In this document: positions 25,889 to 33,700 of the stretch, piece by piece
How positions within the stretch are numbered: position 1 is the stretch's first letter
How the letters are laid out: the number at the start of each line of letters is the position of its first letter
Assembly: GCA_900546065.1 (NCBI GenBank)
Contig: URBK01000006.1
Coordinates: forward strand, 66,716 to 130,715
Direction of reading: 5' to 3'
Source: an uncultured Alistipes sp.
GTDB lineage: Bacteria; Bacteroidota; Bacteroidia; Bacteroidales; Rikenellaceae
Length of the DNA: 64,000 nt
Made by a program: the position numbers and the translations under genes
The notes under the pieces: generated by a model
What the model saw: only the letters and a program-made list of their open reading frames with translations
Databases searched by the model: none
What the model was told of the DNA's origin: nothing

Positions 25889-26041
25889 GCCAAATCCTAA
25901 AAAACTGCGTTTTTCTATTTGTCTCTGCGCTCGGCTTTTCGTATCTTTGACTTCGTCTTAGATAGGAGGCGCCTCGGCATAGCCAAATCTGAAAAACTGC
26001 GTTTTTCTATTTGTCTCTGCGCTCGGCTTTCACTATCTTTG
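25889..26041 (+). repeat. Duplicated promoter segment upstream of the nitroreductase gene
   Basis: Two copies (25889-25949 and 25982-26041), offset 92 bp, share AAAACTGCGTTTTTCTATTT and then GTCTCTGCGCTCGGCTTT. Each ends in a complete promoter: TTTG (25918 and 26010), a 20-base spacer, TATCTTTG (25942-25949 and 26034-26041). The AAAAACtgCGTTTTT part is itself a near palindrome in both copies, and GAGGCGCCTC lies between the copies. Confidence 0.8.
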
Positions 26042-26094
26042 TAAAGATCGATCGCCGCAGAGGCATCGACAACGTCAACCAATACCCTACGACT

Positions 26095-26739
26095 ATGAAA
26101 AGACTATTGATGATTACGGCATTCACGGCCTTCGCCGCCGCAGGATGCGACGCCCAGCAGACCCCGTCGGGCGACGCCGCAGCTCCGCAGAAGAATCAGG
26201 TCATAGAGACCATCATGGCACGCCGCAGCATCCGTGCCTACAAACCCGAACCCGTCCCGCACGATATACTCGACCAGATACTCGAGTGCGGCATCAACGC
26301 CCCCAACGGCATGAACGCCCAGCAATGGGAGGTGCGCGTGGTAGACTCGAAAGAGTGGCTAGACAATGCCACCGCCGCGTACAAGAAGACCGTCGCCGGA
26401 ACTCCGGCCGAGAAGTCGGTAGCCGACCCCTCGTTCGTCAACATGTTCCGCAACGCCCCAACCGTCATCTTCATCGCCCACAAGCCCGGAGGCTGCACAC
26501 AGGTCGACTGCGGACTTATGGCCGGCAACATGGTCACGGCGGCACAATCGCTCGGCATAGGCTCGGTCTGCATGATGGGCCCGCTCGGATTCTTCTCCAC
26601 GCCCGAAGGCAAGCCGTTCCTCGAATCGCTGCAACTGAGTGAGGGATACGAACTTCTACTCTGTATAGGCATGGGATATGCCAACGAACAGCCTGCCGCA
26701 AAGCCCCGAAACCGCGACGTTATTAAATATATTAAGTAA
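26095..26739 (+). CDS. Nitroreductase-family lipoprotein (214 aa)
   Basis: The ATG at 26095 gives a lipoprotein signal (MKRLLMITAFTAFAAAGCDAQ, lipobox AAGC); the frame upstream runs through the promoters and is rejected. The domain is a nitroreductase fold: ETIMARRSIRAYKPEPVPHDILDQILECGINAPNGMNAQQWEVRVV holds the FMN-binding Arg-Arg-Ser, and the C-terminal part has AAQSLGIGSVCMMGPLGF and LLLCIGMGYA. Such enzymes reduce nitro compounds, quinones or flavins with NAD(P)H; an exported lipid-anchored form is less usual because cytosolic cofactor would be absent. Two identical promoters precede it. Confidence 0.85.
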   Translation: MKRLLMITAFTAFAAAGCDAQQTPSGDAAAPQKNQVIETIMARRSIRAYKPEPVPHDILDQILECGINAPNGMNAQQWEVRVVDSKEWLDNATAAYKKTVAGTPAEKSVADPSFVNMFRNAPTVIFIAHKPGGCTQVDCGLMAGNMVTAAQSLGIGSVCMMGPLGFFSTPEGKPFLESLQLSEGYELLLCIGMGYANEQPAAKPRNRDVIKYIK

Positions 26740-26766
26740 ATACCCGCATATTTATGCGCCCGAAAT

Positions 26767-26797
26767 TTTGAATTCTCCGCAAATAGCGATATATTTG
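26767..26797 (+). promoter_or_regulatory. Promoter of the aromatic amino acid operon
   Basis: TTTG (26767-26770), a 19-base spacer and TATATTTG (26790-26797). Transcription would start near 26804, about 36 bases before the leader peptide. Confidence 0.75.
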
Positions 26798-26839
26798 TCG
26801 TCGAATAAAAGGTTCCACAAATTACGAGCGAAAACGGAT

Positions 26840-26905
26840 ATGAATTCTTTCTTTTATAAGCGATTTTATCACTACCGTGTGAACGGTCAGGAGGTCGCGT
26901 GTTAA
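26840..26905 (+). CDS. Phe/Tyr-rich leader peptide of the pheA operon (21 aa)
   Basis: ATG at 26840, TAA at 26903. The peptide begins MNSFFYKRFYHYR and carries three Phe and three Tyr within residues 4-12 out of 21. The codons run TTC TTT TAT ... TTT TAT CAC TAC. It lies between the operon promoter and an attenuator, directly upstream of genes that make phenylalanine and tyrosine. This is the arrangement of PheL-type leaders: the ribosome stalls when charged tRNA-Phe or tRNA-Tyr is scarce. Its 3' end (26885-26892) also encodes the antiterminator arm, so translation and folding are coupled. Confidence 0.8.
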   Translation: MNSFFYKRFYHYRVNGQEVAC

Positions 26906-26970
26906 AAAAGAAGAGTTTATGAACGATGATATTGATCCTGACCTGTGCGAACAAGGTCAGGATTTTTTTT
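26874..26970 (+). promoter_or_regulatory. pheA: Transcription attenuator upstream of pheA
   Basis: Four pairing segments are visible. Segments 1-2: ACCGT/ACGGT hairpin (26874-26887). Segment 2: GGTCAGGA (26885-26892). Segment 3: TCCTGACC (26936-26943). Segment 4: GGTCAGGA (26955-26962). Segments 3-4 form a 9-bp terminator stem (ATCCTGACC/GGTCAGGAT) followed by eight T; segments 2-3 pair over 8 bp as the antiterminator. A ribosome stalled at residues 9-12 of the leader peptide would cover segment 1 and free segment 2; one that reaches the stop codon would cover segment 2 and let the terminator form. Confidence 0.85.
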
Positions 26971-26983
26971 AACGCAATTTTTT

Positions 26984-27793
26984 ATGCTGAAAGTAGCCAT
27001 ACAGGGATACGAGGGTTGTTTCCACCAGATCGCGGCCAATAAATATTTCGGCCGCCAGATAGAGATCCTGCCGAACAACACCTTCCGAGGCGTGGCCGCC
27101 GCCGTCAAGAACGGTACGGCCGATATGGGCGTCATGGCCATCGAGAACTCTATCGCCGGATCGATCATCGCAAACTACAGCATCCTGCAAGATGCGAACC
27201 TGCAGGTCGCTGGCGAAGTCTACCTGCCCGTGATGCAGAACCTCATGGCCCTGCCCGGAGTATCGATGGACGACATCCGCGAGGTGGAATCACATCCCAT
27301 GGCCCTGCTGCAGTGTGTCGATTTCCTCGACCGCCATCCGTGGAAGCTCATCGAAAGCGAGGACACGGCTCTCAGTGCCCGACACATCGCCGAAAAGGGT
27401 CTGCGCCACACCGCCGCCATAGCCAGCGAGTTGGCCGCCGAGATGTTCGGGCTGCAGATCCTCGCCCCCGAGATAAATACAATAAAGAGCAACTATACGC
27501 GTTTTATGATCCTCAAGCGGCACGACCACAACATCGACCCCCATGCCAACAAGGCGTCGCTCTACTTCAAGACCGACCACCGCGAAGGGTCGCTGCTGCG
27601 GGCGCTGAGCCAGCTCAACGGCATAAACCTCTCGAAGTTGCAGTCGTACCCCATACCGAGCGAACCGTGGCACTACCTCTTCCACATAGACCTCGAGTTC
27701 CGCTGTCTGGACGACTACATCTCGAATCTCGACCGTCTGCAGCAAGCAACCGAAGAGGTACACGTGTACGGGGTCTACCGCAGCGGCAAATAG
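26984..27793 (+). CDS. pheA: Prephenate dehydratase with ACT domain (269 aa)
   Basis: The ATG at 26984 follows the attenuator by 14 bases. The first 180 residues are the dehydratase: VAIQGYEGCFHQIAANKYF, GTADMGVMAIENSIAGSIIANY, and SNYTRFMIL with the catalytic Thr-Arg-Phe. The last 75 residues are an ACT domain (SLYFKTDHREGSLLRALSQLNGINLSKLQSYPI), the site of phenylalanine feedback in this family. The enzyme converts prephenate to phenylpyruvate. No chorismate mutase is fused here; that activity is carried by the fourth gene of the operon. Control is therefore expected at two levels: attenuation and allosteric inhibition. Confidence 0.95.
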   Translation: MLKVAIQGYEGCFHQIAANKYFGRQIEILPNNTFRGVAAAVKNGTADMGVMAIENSIAGSIIANYSILQDANLQVAGEVYLPVMQNLMALPGVSMDDIREVESHPMALLQCVDFLDRHPWKLIESEDTALSARHIAEKGLRHTAAIASELAAEMFGLQILAPEINTIKSNYTRFMILKRHDHNIDPHANKASLYFKTDHREGSLLRALSQLNGINLSKLQSYPIPSEPWHYLFHIDLEFRCLDDYISNLDRLQQATEEVHVYGVYRSGK

Positions 27794-27958
27794 CCCCGCC
27801 GGCTGACTTATAAATACAGGAACGGCGCACGGACGCCGCTGCAAATATATAATGGGCAAGACCGGAAAGCACGGACACGAATGGCCGCCCGCCGATGGAA
27901 TGATAAGGAAAAACAACGAAAAGCTTAAACGAAATATTAACTCTAAAAACTGAAGATT

Positions 27959-29137
27959 ATGGCAAAGGTTGAAATTGCTCCCTCGCACAGAATGGACTGC
28001 ATCAAGGAGTATTACTTCTCAAAGAAGAACCGCGAAATCGCCGAGCTGCGCAAGGCCGGCCGCGACATCATAAGCCTCGGCATCGGCAGCCCCGACATGC
28101 CGCCCCACAAGAGCGTCATCGACCGTCTGGGCAAGGAGGCGCAGCGTCCCGACGTACACGCATACCAGCCCTACAACGGCAGCGACCTGCTGCGTCAGGC
28201 ATACGCCGACTGGTATGATAAGTGGTACGGCGTAACGCTCAACCCCAAGAACGAGGTTCTGCCCCTGCTGGGATCGAAGGAGGGTATCATGCACATCTGC
28301 ATGGCATTCCTCAACGCCGGAGATCAGGTTCTGGTGCCCAACCCGGGATATCCTACATACCGTGCCGCCGTCACCCTTTCGGGAGGTGAGGTCGTGGATT
28401 ACAAGCTCAAGGCCGAGAACGGTTTCCTGCCCGACTTCGACGAGTTGGAGAAGATGGATCTGAGCCGCGTGAAGCTCATGTTCGCCAACTATCCCAACAT
28501 GCCGACCGGTACACACCCCACCAAGGAGCTCTTCGAGAAGCTGGTCGACTTCGCCGGACGCCACAACATCCTGCTCGTACACGACAACCCCTACAGCTTC
28601 GTGCGCAACAACCTCCGTCTGAGCATCCTCGCCATACCGGGCGCCAAGGACGTCGCCCTTGAGATGAACTCTACCAGCAAGGGCCACAGCATGGCCGGCT
28701 GGCGTGTGGGTGTGGTAGTCGGCCGCGCCGACCTGCTGAGCGACATCCTGCGTTTCAAGAGCAACATGGACTCGGGTATGTTCTATCCCGTACAGGCTGC
28801 CGCAGCCGAGGCCCTCTCGCTGGGAGAGGATTGGTTTGAGGCCCTCAACAAGGTATACTACGCACGTGAGGCAAAGGGTTACGAACTGCTCGACGCGCTG
28901 GGATGCAAGTACCAGAAGGGACAGGCCGGACTCTTCATCTGGGCCGAGATCCCCGACTGGTTCGACGGCGACTGCTTCGCCTTCTCGGACAAGATCCTCG
29001 ACGAGTGCGACGTCTTCGCTACGCCGGGCGGCATCTTCGGCAGCGAGGGCAACCACTTCATCCGCATATCGCTCTGTATGCCTGAGGAGCGTCTGGCCGA
29101 GGCCGCACAGCGCGTCAAGACCCGTCTGAAGAGATAA
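27959..29137 (+). CDS. Class I/II PLP aminotransferase, probably aromatic (392 aa)
   Basis: This is a fold-type I aminotransferase. DIISLGIGSPDMPPHKSVID lies at the N-terminus, VPNPGYPTYRAAVTLSGGEV in the cofactor domain, and the PLP lysine in EMNSTSKGHSMAGWRVGVVVG (about residue 240). The family includes LL-diaminopimelate and aromatic aminotransferases. Its place between prephenate dehydratase and prephenate dehydrogenase argues that it transaminates phenylpyruvate and hydroxyphenylpyruvate to phenylalanine and tyrosine. A 165-base gap separates it from pheA; I see no terminator or promoter there. Confidence 0.9.
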   Translation: MAKVEIAPSHRMDCIKEYYFSKKNREIAELRKAGRDIISLGIGSPDMPPHKSVIDRLGKEAQRPDVHAYQPYNGSDLLRQAYADWYDKWYGVTLNPKNEVLPLLGSKEGIMHICMAFLNAGDQVLVPNPGYPTYRAAVTLSGGEVVDYKLKAENGFLPDFDELEKMDLSRVKLMFANYPNMPTGTHPTKELFEKLVDFAGRHNILLVHDNPYSFVRNNLRLSILAIPGAKDVALEMNSTSKGHSMAGWRVGVVVGRADLLSDILRFKSNMDSGMFYPVQAAAAEALSLGEDWFEALNKVYYAREAKGYELLDALGCKYQKGQAGLFIWAEIPDWFDGDCFAFSDKILDECDVFATPGGIFGSEGNHFIRISLCMPEERLAEAAQRVKTRLKR

Positions 29138-29150
29138 GACATCGCAAGCG

Positions 29151-29993
29151 ATGAAGACCACCGTCATAGGTTTGGGCCTTATCGGAGGATCGTTTGCCCT
29201 GAGTCTCAAGGACAAGGGACTGAGTGACCATATCATGGGCATCGAGCGCTCGGAAGCGAGCGCCCGACGCGCCCTTGAATTGGGGCTCGTGGACGAAATG
29301 GTCGATCTGGATCAGGCACTCGAGAAGAGTGACCTCATCGTGTTGGCCACGCCCGTGGACACCATACCCACTCTTGCGCTCAAGATCCTCAACCGCATAC
29401 GCCATGACCAGATAGTCATGGATATGGGTTCCATCAAGCAGGAGCTGTGCGAGATGACCATGATGCACCCCAATCGCGGGCGTCTGGTCGCCACGCACCC
29501 AATGTGGGGTACCGAGAACAGCGGTCCCGACGCCGCACAACACGGCGGATTCGCCGGTCGCACGGTCGTTATATGCGAACGCGAGCGTTCGGACGATGAC
29601 GCCGCCGCCGCGGTCGAGAAGATCTACCGCACGCTGGGTATGCCCATACGCTACATGTCGGCCGAGGAGCAGGACATGCACTGCGCCTACGTGTCGCATA
29701 TCTCGCACATCACATCCTTCGCACTGGCGCTGACCGTGCTGGAGAAGGAGCGCGAGGAGGAGCACATATTCGACCTTGCGGGTGGCGGTTTCGAGAGCAC
29801 GGTGCGTCTGGCCAAGAGTCTGCCGCAGACGTGGGCCCCGATATTTCTGGGCAACAAGTACAACATACTGGACGTGTTGCGCGAGCATATCCACCAGCTG
29901 CAGATCATGCGTCGCATGATCGAACGCGACGACCGCGAGGGACTCATCGAGATGATGCACCGGGCCAACAAGATAAGGAACATACTCAAATAA
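29151..29993 (+). CDS. tyrA: Prephenate dehydrogenase (280 aa)
   Basis: The N-terminal Rossmann motif GLGLIGGSFALSLKDKGL binds NAD(P). GTENSGPDAAQHGGFAGRTVVI and CAYVSHISHITSFALALTV carry the substrate region and the conserved histidine pair of TyrA, and the C-terminal helical dimer domain has AGGGFESTVRLAKSLPQTWAPIFLGN. It oxidatively decarboxylates prephenate to hydroxyphenylpyruvate for tyrosine. There is no ACT or chorismate mutase fusion. The gene starts 13 bases after the aminotransferase and ends 18 before the DAHP synthase gene, consistent with a single operon. Confidence 0.94.
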   Translation: MKTTVIGLGLIGGSFALSLKDKGLSDHIMGIERSEASARRALELGLVDEMVDLDQALEKSDLIVLATPVDTIPTLALKILNRIRHDQIVMDMGSIKQELCEMTMMHPNRGRLVATHPMWGTENSGPDAAQHGGFAGRTVVICERERSDDDAAAAVEKIYRTLGMPIRYMSAEEQDMHCAYVSHISHITSFALALTVLEKEREEEHIFDLAGGGFESTVRLAKSLPQTWAPIFLGNKYNILDVLREHIHQLQIMRRMIERDDREGLIEMMHRANKIRNILK

Positions 29994-30011
29994 CACCCTA
30001 AACGTACTCAA

Positions 30012-31085
30012 ATGGGAAAATTCGTACTCGGGGCCAAACGGCCCCTCATCATAGCGGGGCCGTGCAGCGCCGAAACCCGTGAACAGACCGTCGAGACGGC
30101 CATGCAGCTGGCCCGTTCGGGACGTGTGGACGTCATACGCGCCGGCGTATGGAAACCCCGCACGCAGCCCGGCACCTTCGAGGGTGTGGGCGAGCCGGCA
30201 CTCGAATGGCTCAACGAGGTCAAGGCGGCAACGGGTCTGCCCATAGCCGTCGAGGTAGCCAACCGCGCTCACGTCGAGTGCGCCCTGCGCCACGGTGTGG
30301 ACCTGTTGTGGATAGGCGCCCGCACCACCGTCTCGCCCTTCGCCGTACAGGAGATCGCCGAGAGCCTGCGCGGCAACAAGGATGTGGCCGTGCTCATAAA
30401 GAACCCCATGGTGCCTGACATCAACCTCTGGGCCGGCGCCGTCAACCGTCTCATCAAAGAGGGCATCCCCGCCGAGAACATAGGACTCATACACCGCGGA
30501 TTCTCATATTTCGGCCGCAGCAAATACCGCAACCCGCCGATGTGGCACATGATCTTCGAGATGCGCAGCCGCTTCCCCGACATGATGATGATATGCGACC
30601 CGTCGCACATTTGCGGCTGTCGCCCCCTGCTCTACGGCATCTCGCAGCAGGCGGCCGACCTCTGCTATGACGGTCTCATAATCGAGAGCCACATCAACCC
30701 CGACAAGGCATGGAGCGACGCCTCGCAGCAACTCACGCCGCAGGATTGCATCACGATGCTCGATAATGTGATGTGGCGCGCCAAGACGGCCAACGACCCC
30801 GAATATACGAGTGAATTGAACGTCTGCCGCCAGCAGATCGACCAGATCGACGCCGAGCTGTTCGAGCTTCTGTGCGAGCGCATGAAGACCAGCGAGAAGA
30901 TCGGCCGCATAAAGAAGGCCAACAACGTGGCCATCCTCCAGAGCAACCGCTGGGAGGATATCTGCCGCCGCATGCTCTCGCTCACGCGCGGCATGGGCCT
31001 GAGCGAGGACTTCGTACGCACGGTGCTCGAGGCCATACATATCGAGAGCATCAACCACCAGAACGAGGTGATGAACAAACAGTAA
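30012..31085 (+). CDS. Bifunctional DAHP synthase/chorismate mutase type II (357 aa)
   Basis: Residues 1-260 are a KDO8P-synthase-like DAHP synthase: PLIIAGPCSAETREQTVETA, DVIRAGVWKPRTQPGTFEGVG, DLLWIGARTTVSPFAVQEIAE, VLIKNPMVPDINLWAGAVNRL, and MICDPSHICG. From about residue 262 a type II chorismate mutase domain follows (LNVCRQQIDQIDAELFELLCERMKTSEKIGRIKKANNVAIL). One protein thus supplies the first shikimate step and chorismate to prephenate, feeding the two prephenate enzymes encoded upstream. It is the last gene before a strong terminator. Fusion of the mutase here may allow feedback by prephenate on DAHP formation, as reported for other such fusions. Confidence 0.94.
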   Translation: MGKFVLGAKRPLIIAGPCSAETREQTVETAMQLARSGRVDVIRAGVWKPRTQPGTFEGVGEPALEWLNEVKAATGLPIAVEVANRAHVECALRHGVDLLWIGARTTVSPFAVQEIAESLRGNKDVAVLIKNPMVPDINLWAGAVNRLIKEGIPAENIGLIHRGFSYFGRSKYRNPPMWHMIFEMRSRFPDMMMICDPSHICGCRPLLYGISQQAADLCYDGLIIESHINPDKAWSDASQQLTPQDCITMLDNVMWRAKTANDPEYTSELNVCRQQIDQIDAELFELLCERMKTSEKIGRIKKANNVAILQSNRWEDICRRMLSLTRGMGLSEDFVRTVLEAIHIESINHQNEVMNKQ

Positions 31086-31107
31086 GCCTTCGAGACGCAT
31101 ACTTCGG

Positions 31108-31139
31108 GGAGTCTGCCACAAGTGGCAGACTCCTTTTTT
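31108..31139 (+). terminator. Terminator of the aromatic amino acid operon
   Basis: GGAGTCTGCCAC and GTGGCAGACTCC (12 bp, perfect) with a 2-base centre are followed by six T, 22 bases past the stop at 31085. Confidence 0.92.
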
Positions 31140-31216
31140 GTTCCCTGCGGTGAGCTTTTTACTGCCGGGCGAGGAAATGTCGCCCCGGGCAAATCGTATA
31201 TATGCGAAAAAATATG

Positions 31217-31224
31217 TACATTTG
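31217..31224 (+). promoter_or_regulatory. -7 box of the alpha/beta-hydrolase gene
   Basis: TACATTTG lies nine bases before the ATG at 31234; a -33 TTG is not evident. It explains why the longer upstream frame should not be used. Confidence 0.5.
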
Positions 31225-31233
31225 CCTATCGAA

Positions 31234-32043
31234 ATGGACAGAGACTATACATACGAAGGCATACGCCTCCACTGCACCGTGGAGGGATCGGGACGACCGC
31301 TGATGCTGCTGCACGGCTGGGGCTGCGACGGCAAGATATTCGACAGCGTGCGCGCACTCTTCGTCGCGCACTTTTGTGTCTATACGTTCGACTTCGCGGG
31401 CTTCGGCCGCAGCGAGGAGCCCCGTGAGGTGTGGGGCGTGGAGCAATACACCCGTTCGATTGAGGCCTTCGCCCGCGAGAACGGCATACGCCGTCCGATC
31501 CTTATCGGGCACTCGTTCGGCGGACGTGTAGCCATACTATACGCCTCGCGCAACGACGTGGAGAAGGTAATGCTGGTGGATGCTGCAGGCGTCAAGCCGC
31601 GGCGCTCGGCCCGCTACTACTGGAAGGTCTACTCATACAAGATAGCCAAACGCCTGCTCCCGATCGCCGTGGGCAAGCCGCGCGCACAACGTATGATCGA
31701 GCGTTACCGCGCCAAGACGGGATCGTCGGACTACAATAACGCCACGCCCATGATGCGCGCCATACTGTCGAAGTGCGTGAACGAGGATCTATGCCACGTA
31801 ATGCCTCAGATAAAGGCGCCGACGCTGCTCTTCTGGGGCGAGCGCGACACCGCAACACCCGTAGCCGACGCCCGCCGCATGGAGAGTCTCATACCCGATG
31901 CCGGCGTAGTCATAGTCAAGGGTGGCAGCCACTTCTCGTTTCTCGACAATCCGGACCTCTTCCTGCGCGTCGCGGAGAGTTTTCTCGTAGACCATGACGC
32001 GAAGGATGCAACCGCCACCGCCGAACCGAATAAAACCGAGTAG
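31234..32043 (+). CDS. Alpha/beta-fold hydrolase (269 aa)
   Basis: From the ATG at 31234 the protein has no signal peptide and all catalytic elements: oxyanion region LMLLHGWGCDGKIF, nucleophile in ILIGHSFGGRVAILYA (Ser about 98), acid in LFWGERDTATPVADA and histidine in VKGGSHFSFLDNPDLF. It belongs to the broad hydrolase family that includes esterases and C-C hydrolases, so no substrate can be named. The next gene, a MurF-like ligase, starts 3 bases after its stop, and D-Ala-D-Ala ligase follows, which hints at a role near cell-wall metabolism, by context only. Confidence 0.85.
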   Translation: MDRDYTYEGIRLHCTVEGSGRPLMLLHGWGCDGKIFDSVRALFVAHFCVYTFDFAGFGRSEEPREVWGVEQYTRSIEAFARENGIRRPILIGHSFGGRVAILYASRNDVEKVMLVDAAGVKPRRSARYYWKVYSYKIAKRLLPIAVGKPRAQRMIERYRAKTGSSDYNNATPMMRAILSKCVNEDLCHVMPQIKAPTLLFWGERDTATPVADARRMESLIPDAGVVIVKGGSHFSFLDNPDLFLRVAESFLVDHDAKDATATAEPNKTE

Positions 32044-32046
32044 ACA

Positions 32047-33609
32047 ATGAACAAGATCCTCGTACTGATATTTCTTGCGGCCTACGCCACGCTGTGGTTC
32101 GCCATGCTGCGATACGACATCATGATGTATCAGCAGAACTCCTACCGTTTTTCGCGCTACCGCCGCTGGCTGTTCAAGTCCTACAAGCCGCAGTGGGCCG
32201 CCACAATCGCCGCGCTGGCCATTGCCTGCTGGATCCTTACGGACAACGTTACGGGTCTGGCCATAATCTTCATGCTCTACCTCTCGTGGCAGGAGCTCAA
32301 GGTCAAGTACAAGAAACCGCTCGCCTACACGATGCGCGTAAAGCGACTCTTCACGACGGCGGCAATCATAACCCTTGCGGCCATCGTCTTGTCGTTCATC
32401 TACATTCCGCACTATATGCCGGCCATAGCGTTGGGACTGCTGGCACTGCCCGTGCTGATGCTCGCGGCGGACGTGATAAACAAGCCCATAGAGAAATATA
32501 TCGTGCGCCGCTACTACCGCGAAGCGCAGCAGATACTCGCCTCGATGCCCCGGCTCAAGGTCATAGGCGTCACGGGCAGTTTCGGCAAGACCTCCACAAA
32601 GAACTATCTCTACCGCATACTCTCCGAGAAGTACAACGTGCTGATGACCCCCGGCAACTACAACACCACGCTGGGCGTCGTGCGCACGGTGCGCGAGCAG
32701 CTCAAGCCCTACCACGACATCTTCATCGTCGAGATGGGGGCCAAGCAGCCGGGCGACATACGCGAGATATGCGATCTGGTGCACCCGACGATAGGTATCG
32801 TCACGGCTGTCGGGGAGATGCACCTCGAAACGTTCCATACCGTAGAAAATATCCTTCATACGAAGTTCGAACTGCTGGATGCGCTGCCCGAAGATGGCCT
32901 CGGCGTAGTTAATCTCGATTCGCAACCCATCGCCGCGAGCGACGCCCCGCATGACAAACGTATCGTCACATACGCCGTACACAATACTGCGGCCGACTAC
33001 CTCGCCGTCGACATAAACTACACCTCGAAGCTGACCGACTTCTCGGTAGCCACGCGCGAGGGAGTGCGTACTGGATATGCGACGCAGCTTGCCGGCCGCG
33101 GCAATATCCTCAACCTGCTGGCGGCCATCGTCGTGGCCGACCGTCTGGGTGTGGAGGAGGCGCTGCAGAAGCGTGCCATGCGCCGCATCGAGCAGATCGA
33201 ACACCGTCTGAGCATCAACCGCGCCTCGGGCGGCGTCACGGTCATCGACGACGCCTACAACTCAAACCCCGCGGGGGCAAGGATGGCTCTCGAAGTGCTG
33301 CGCGACTTTGCCGTCGACGTGGGCGGCCGCCGCATCGTCGTCACCCCGGGTTTCGTCGAGCTGGGCGAGCGTCAGGCTGAACTAAACCGTCAGTTCGGGC
33401 GCGACATGGCCAAGGCGTGCGACATAGCCGTCGTGGTCAACCTCACAAACCGCGAGGCCATAACCCAAGGACTCACCGAGGCGGGATTCCCCGCCGAGTG
33501 CATCCACCAGACGGCATCATTTACCGAGGCGTCGGCCTTCCTGCTGCGCACGCTTACGCAGGGCGACGTAATCCTCTACGAGAACGACCTCCCCGACTCG
33601 TTCCGTTAG
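32047..33609 (+). CDS. Membrane-anchored MurF-like Mur ligase (520 aa)
   Basis: The first 150 residues contain about five hydrophobic segments (for example ILVLIFLAAYATLWFAML, WAATIAALAIACWIL, MPAIALGLLALPVLMLAADV). After them comes a Mur ligase: P-loop VIGVTGSFGKTSTKNYLYRI (about 175-194), IFIVEMGAKQPGDIREICDLVHP, LAGRGNILNLLAAIVVADRLG and VIDDAYNSNPAGARMALEVL. The last two are typical of MurF, which adds D-Ala-D-Ala to the UDP-MurNAc tripeptide, but canonical MurF is soluble. The following gene is D-Ala-D-Ala ligase. A membrane-bound MurF variant acting on lipid-linked precursors or on another amide bond is possible. Confidence 0.78.
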   Translation: MNKILVLIFLAAYATLWFAMLRYDIMMYQQNSYRFSRYRRWLFKSYKPQWAATIAALAIACWILTDNVTGLAIIFMLYLSWQELKVKYKKPLAYTMRVKRLFTTAAIITLAAIVLSFIYIPHYMPAIALGLLALPVLMLAADVINKPIEKYIVRRYYREAQQILASMPRLKVIGVTGSFGKTSTKNYLYRILSEKYNVLMTPGNYNTTLGVVRTVREQLKPYHDIFIVEMGAKQPGDIREICDLVHPTIGIVTAVGEMHLETFHTVENILHTKFELLDALPEDGLGVVNLDSQPIAASDAPHDKRIVTYAVHNTAADYLAVDINYTSKLTDFSVATREGVRTGYATQLAGRGNILNLLAAIVVADRLGVEEALQKRAMRRIEQIEHRLSINRASGGVTVIDDAYNSNPAGARMALEVLRDFAVDVGGRRIVVTPGFVELGERQAELNRQFGRDMAKACDIAVVVNLTNREAITQGLTEAGFPAECIHQTASFTEASAFLLRTLTQGDVILYENDLPDSFR

Positions 33610-33700
33610 CAGAGACGTGAGGGGGATCACATACAATACAAGGCAACATATATAAACGATTAAATAGGGCCGCCGCGAGGCGGATCGAAACACATCGGAT

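Noticed and set aside
26919..26972. Second short ORF (17 codons) overlapping the pheA terminator
   Set aside because: It is acidic, ends in two Phe only because of the T-run, and has no start signal; the upstream Phe/Tyr-rich peptide explains the region.
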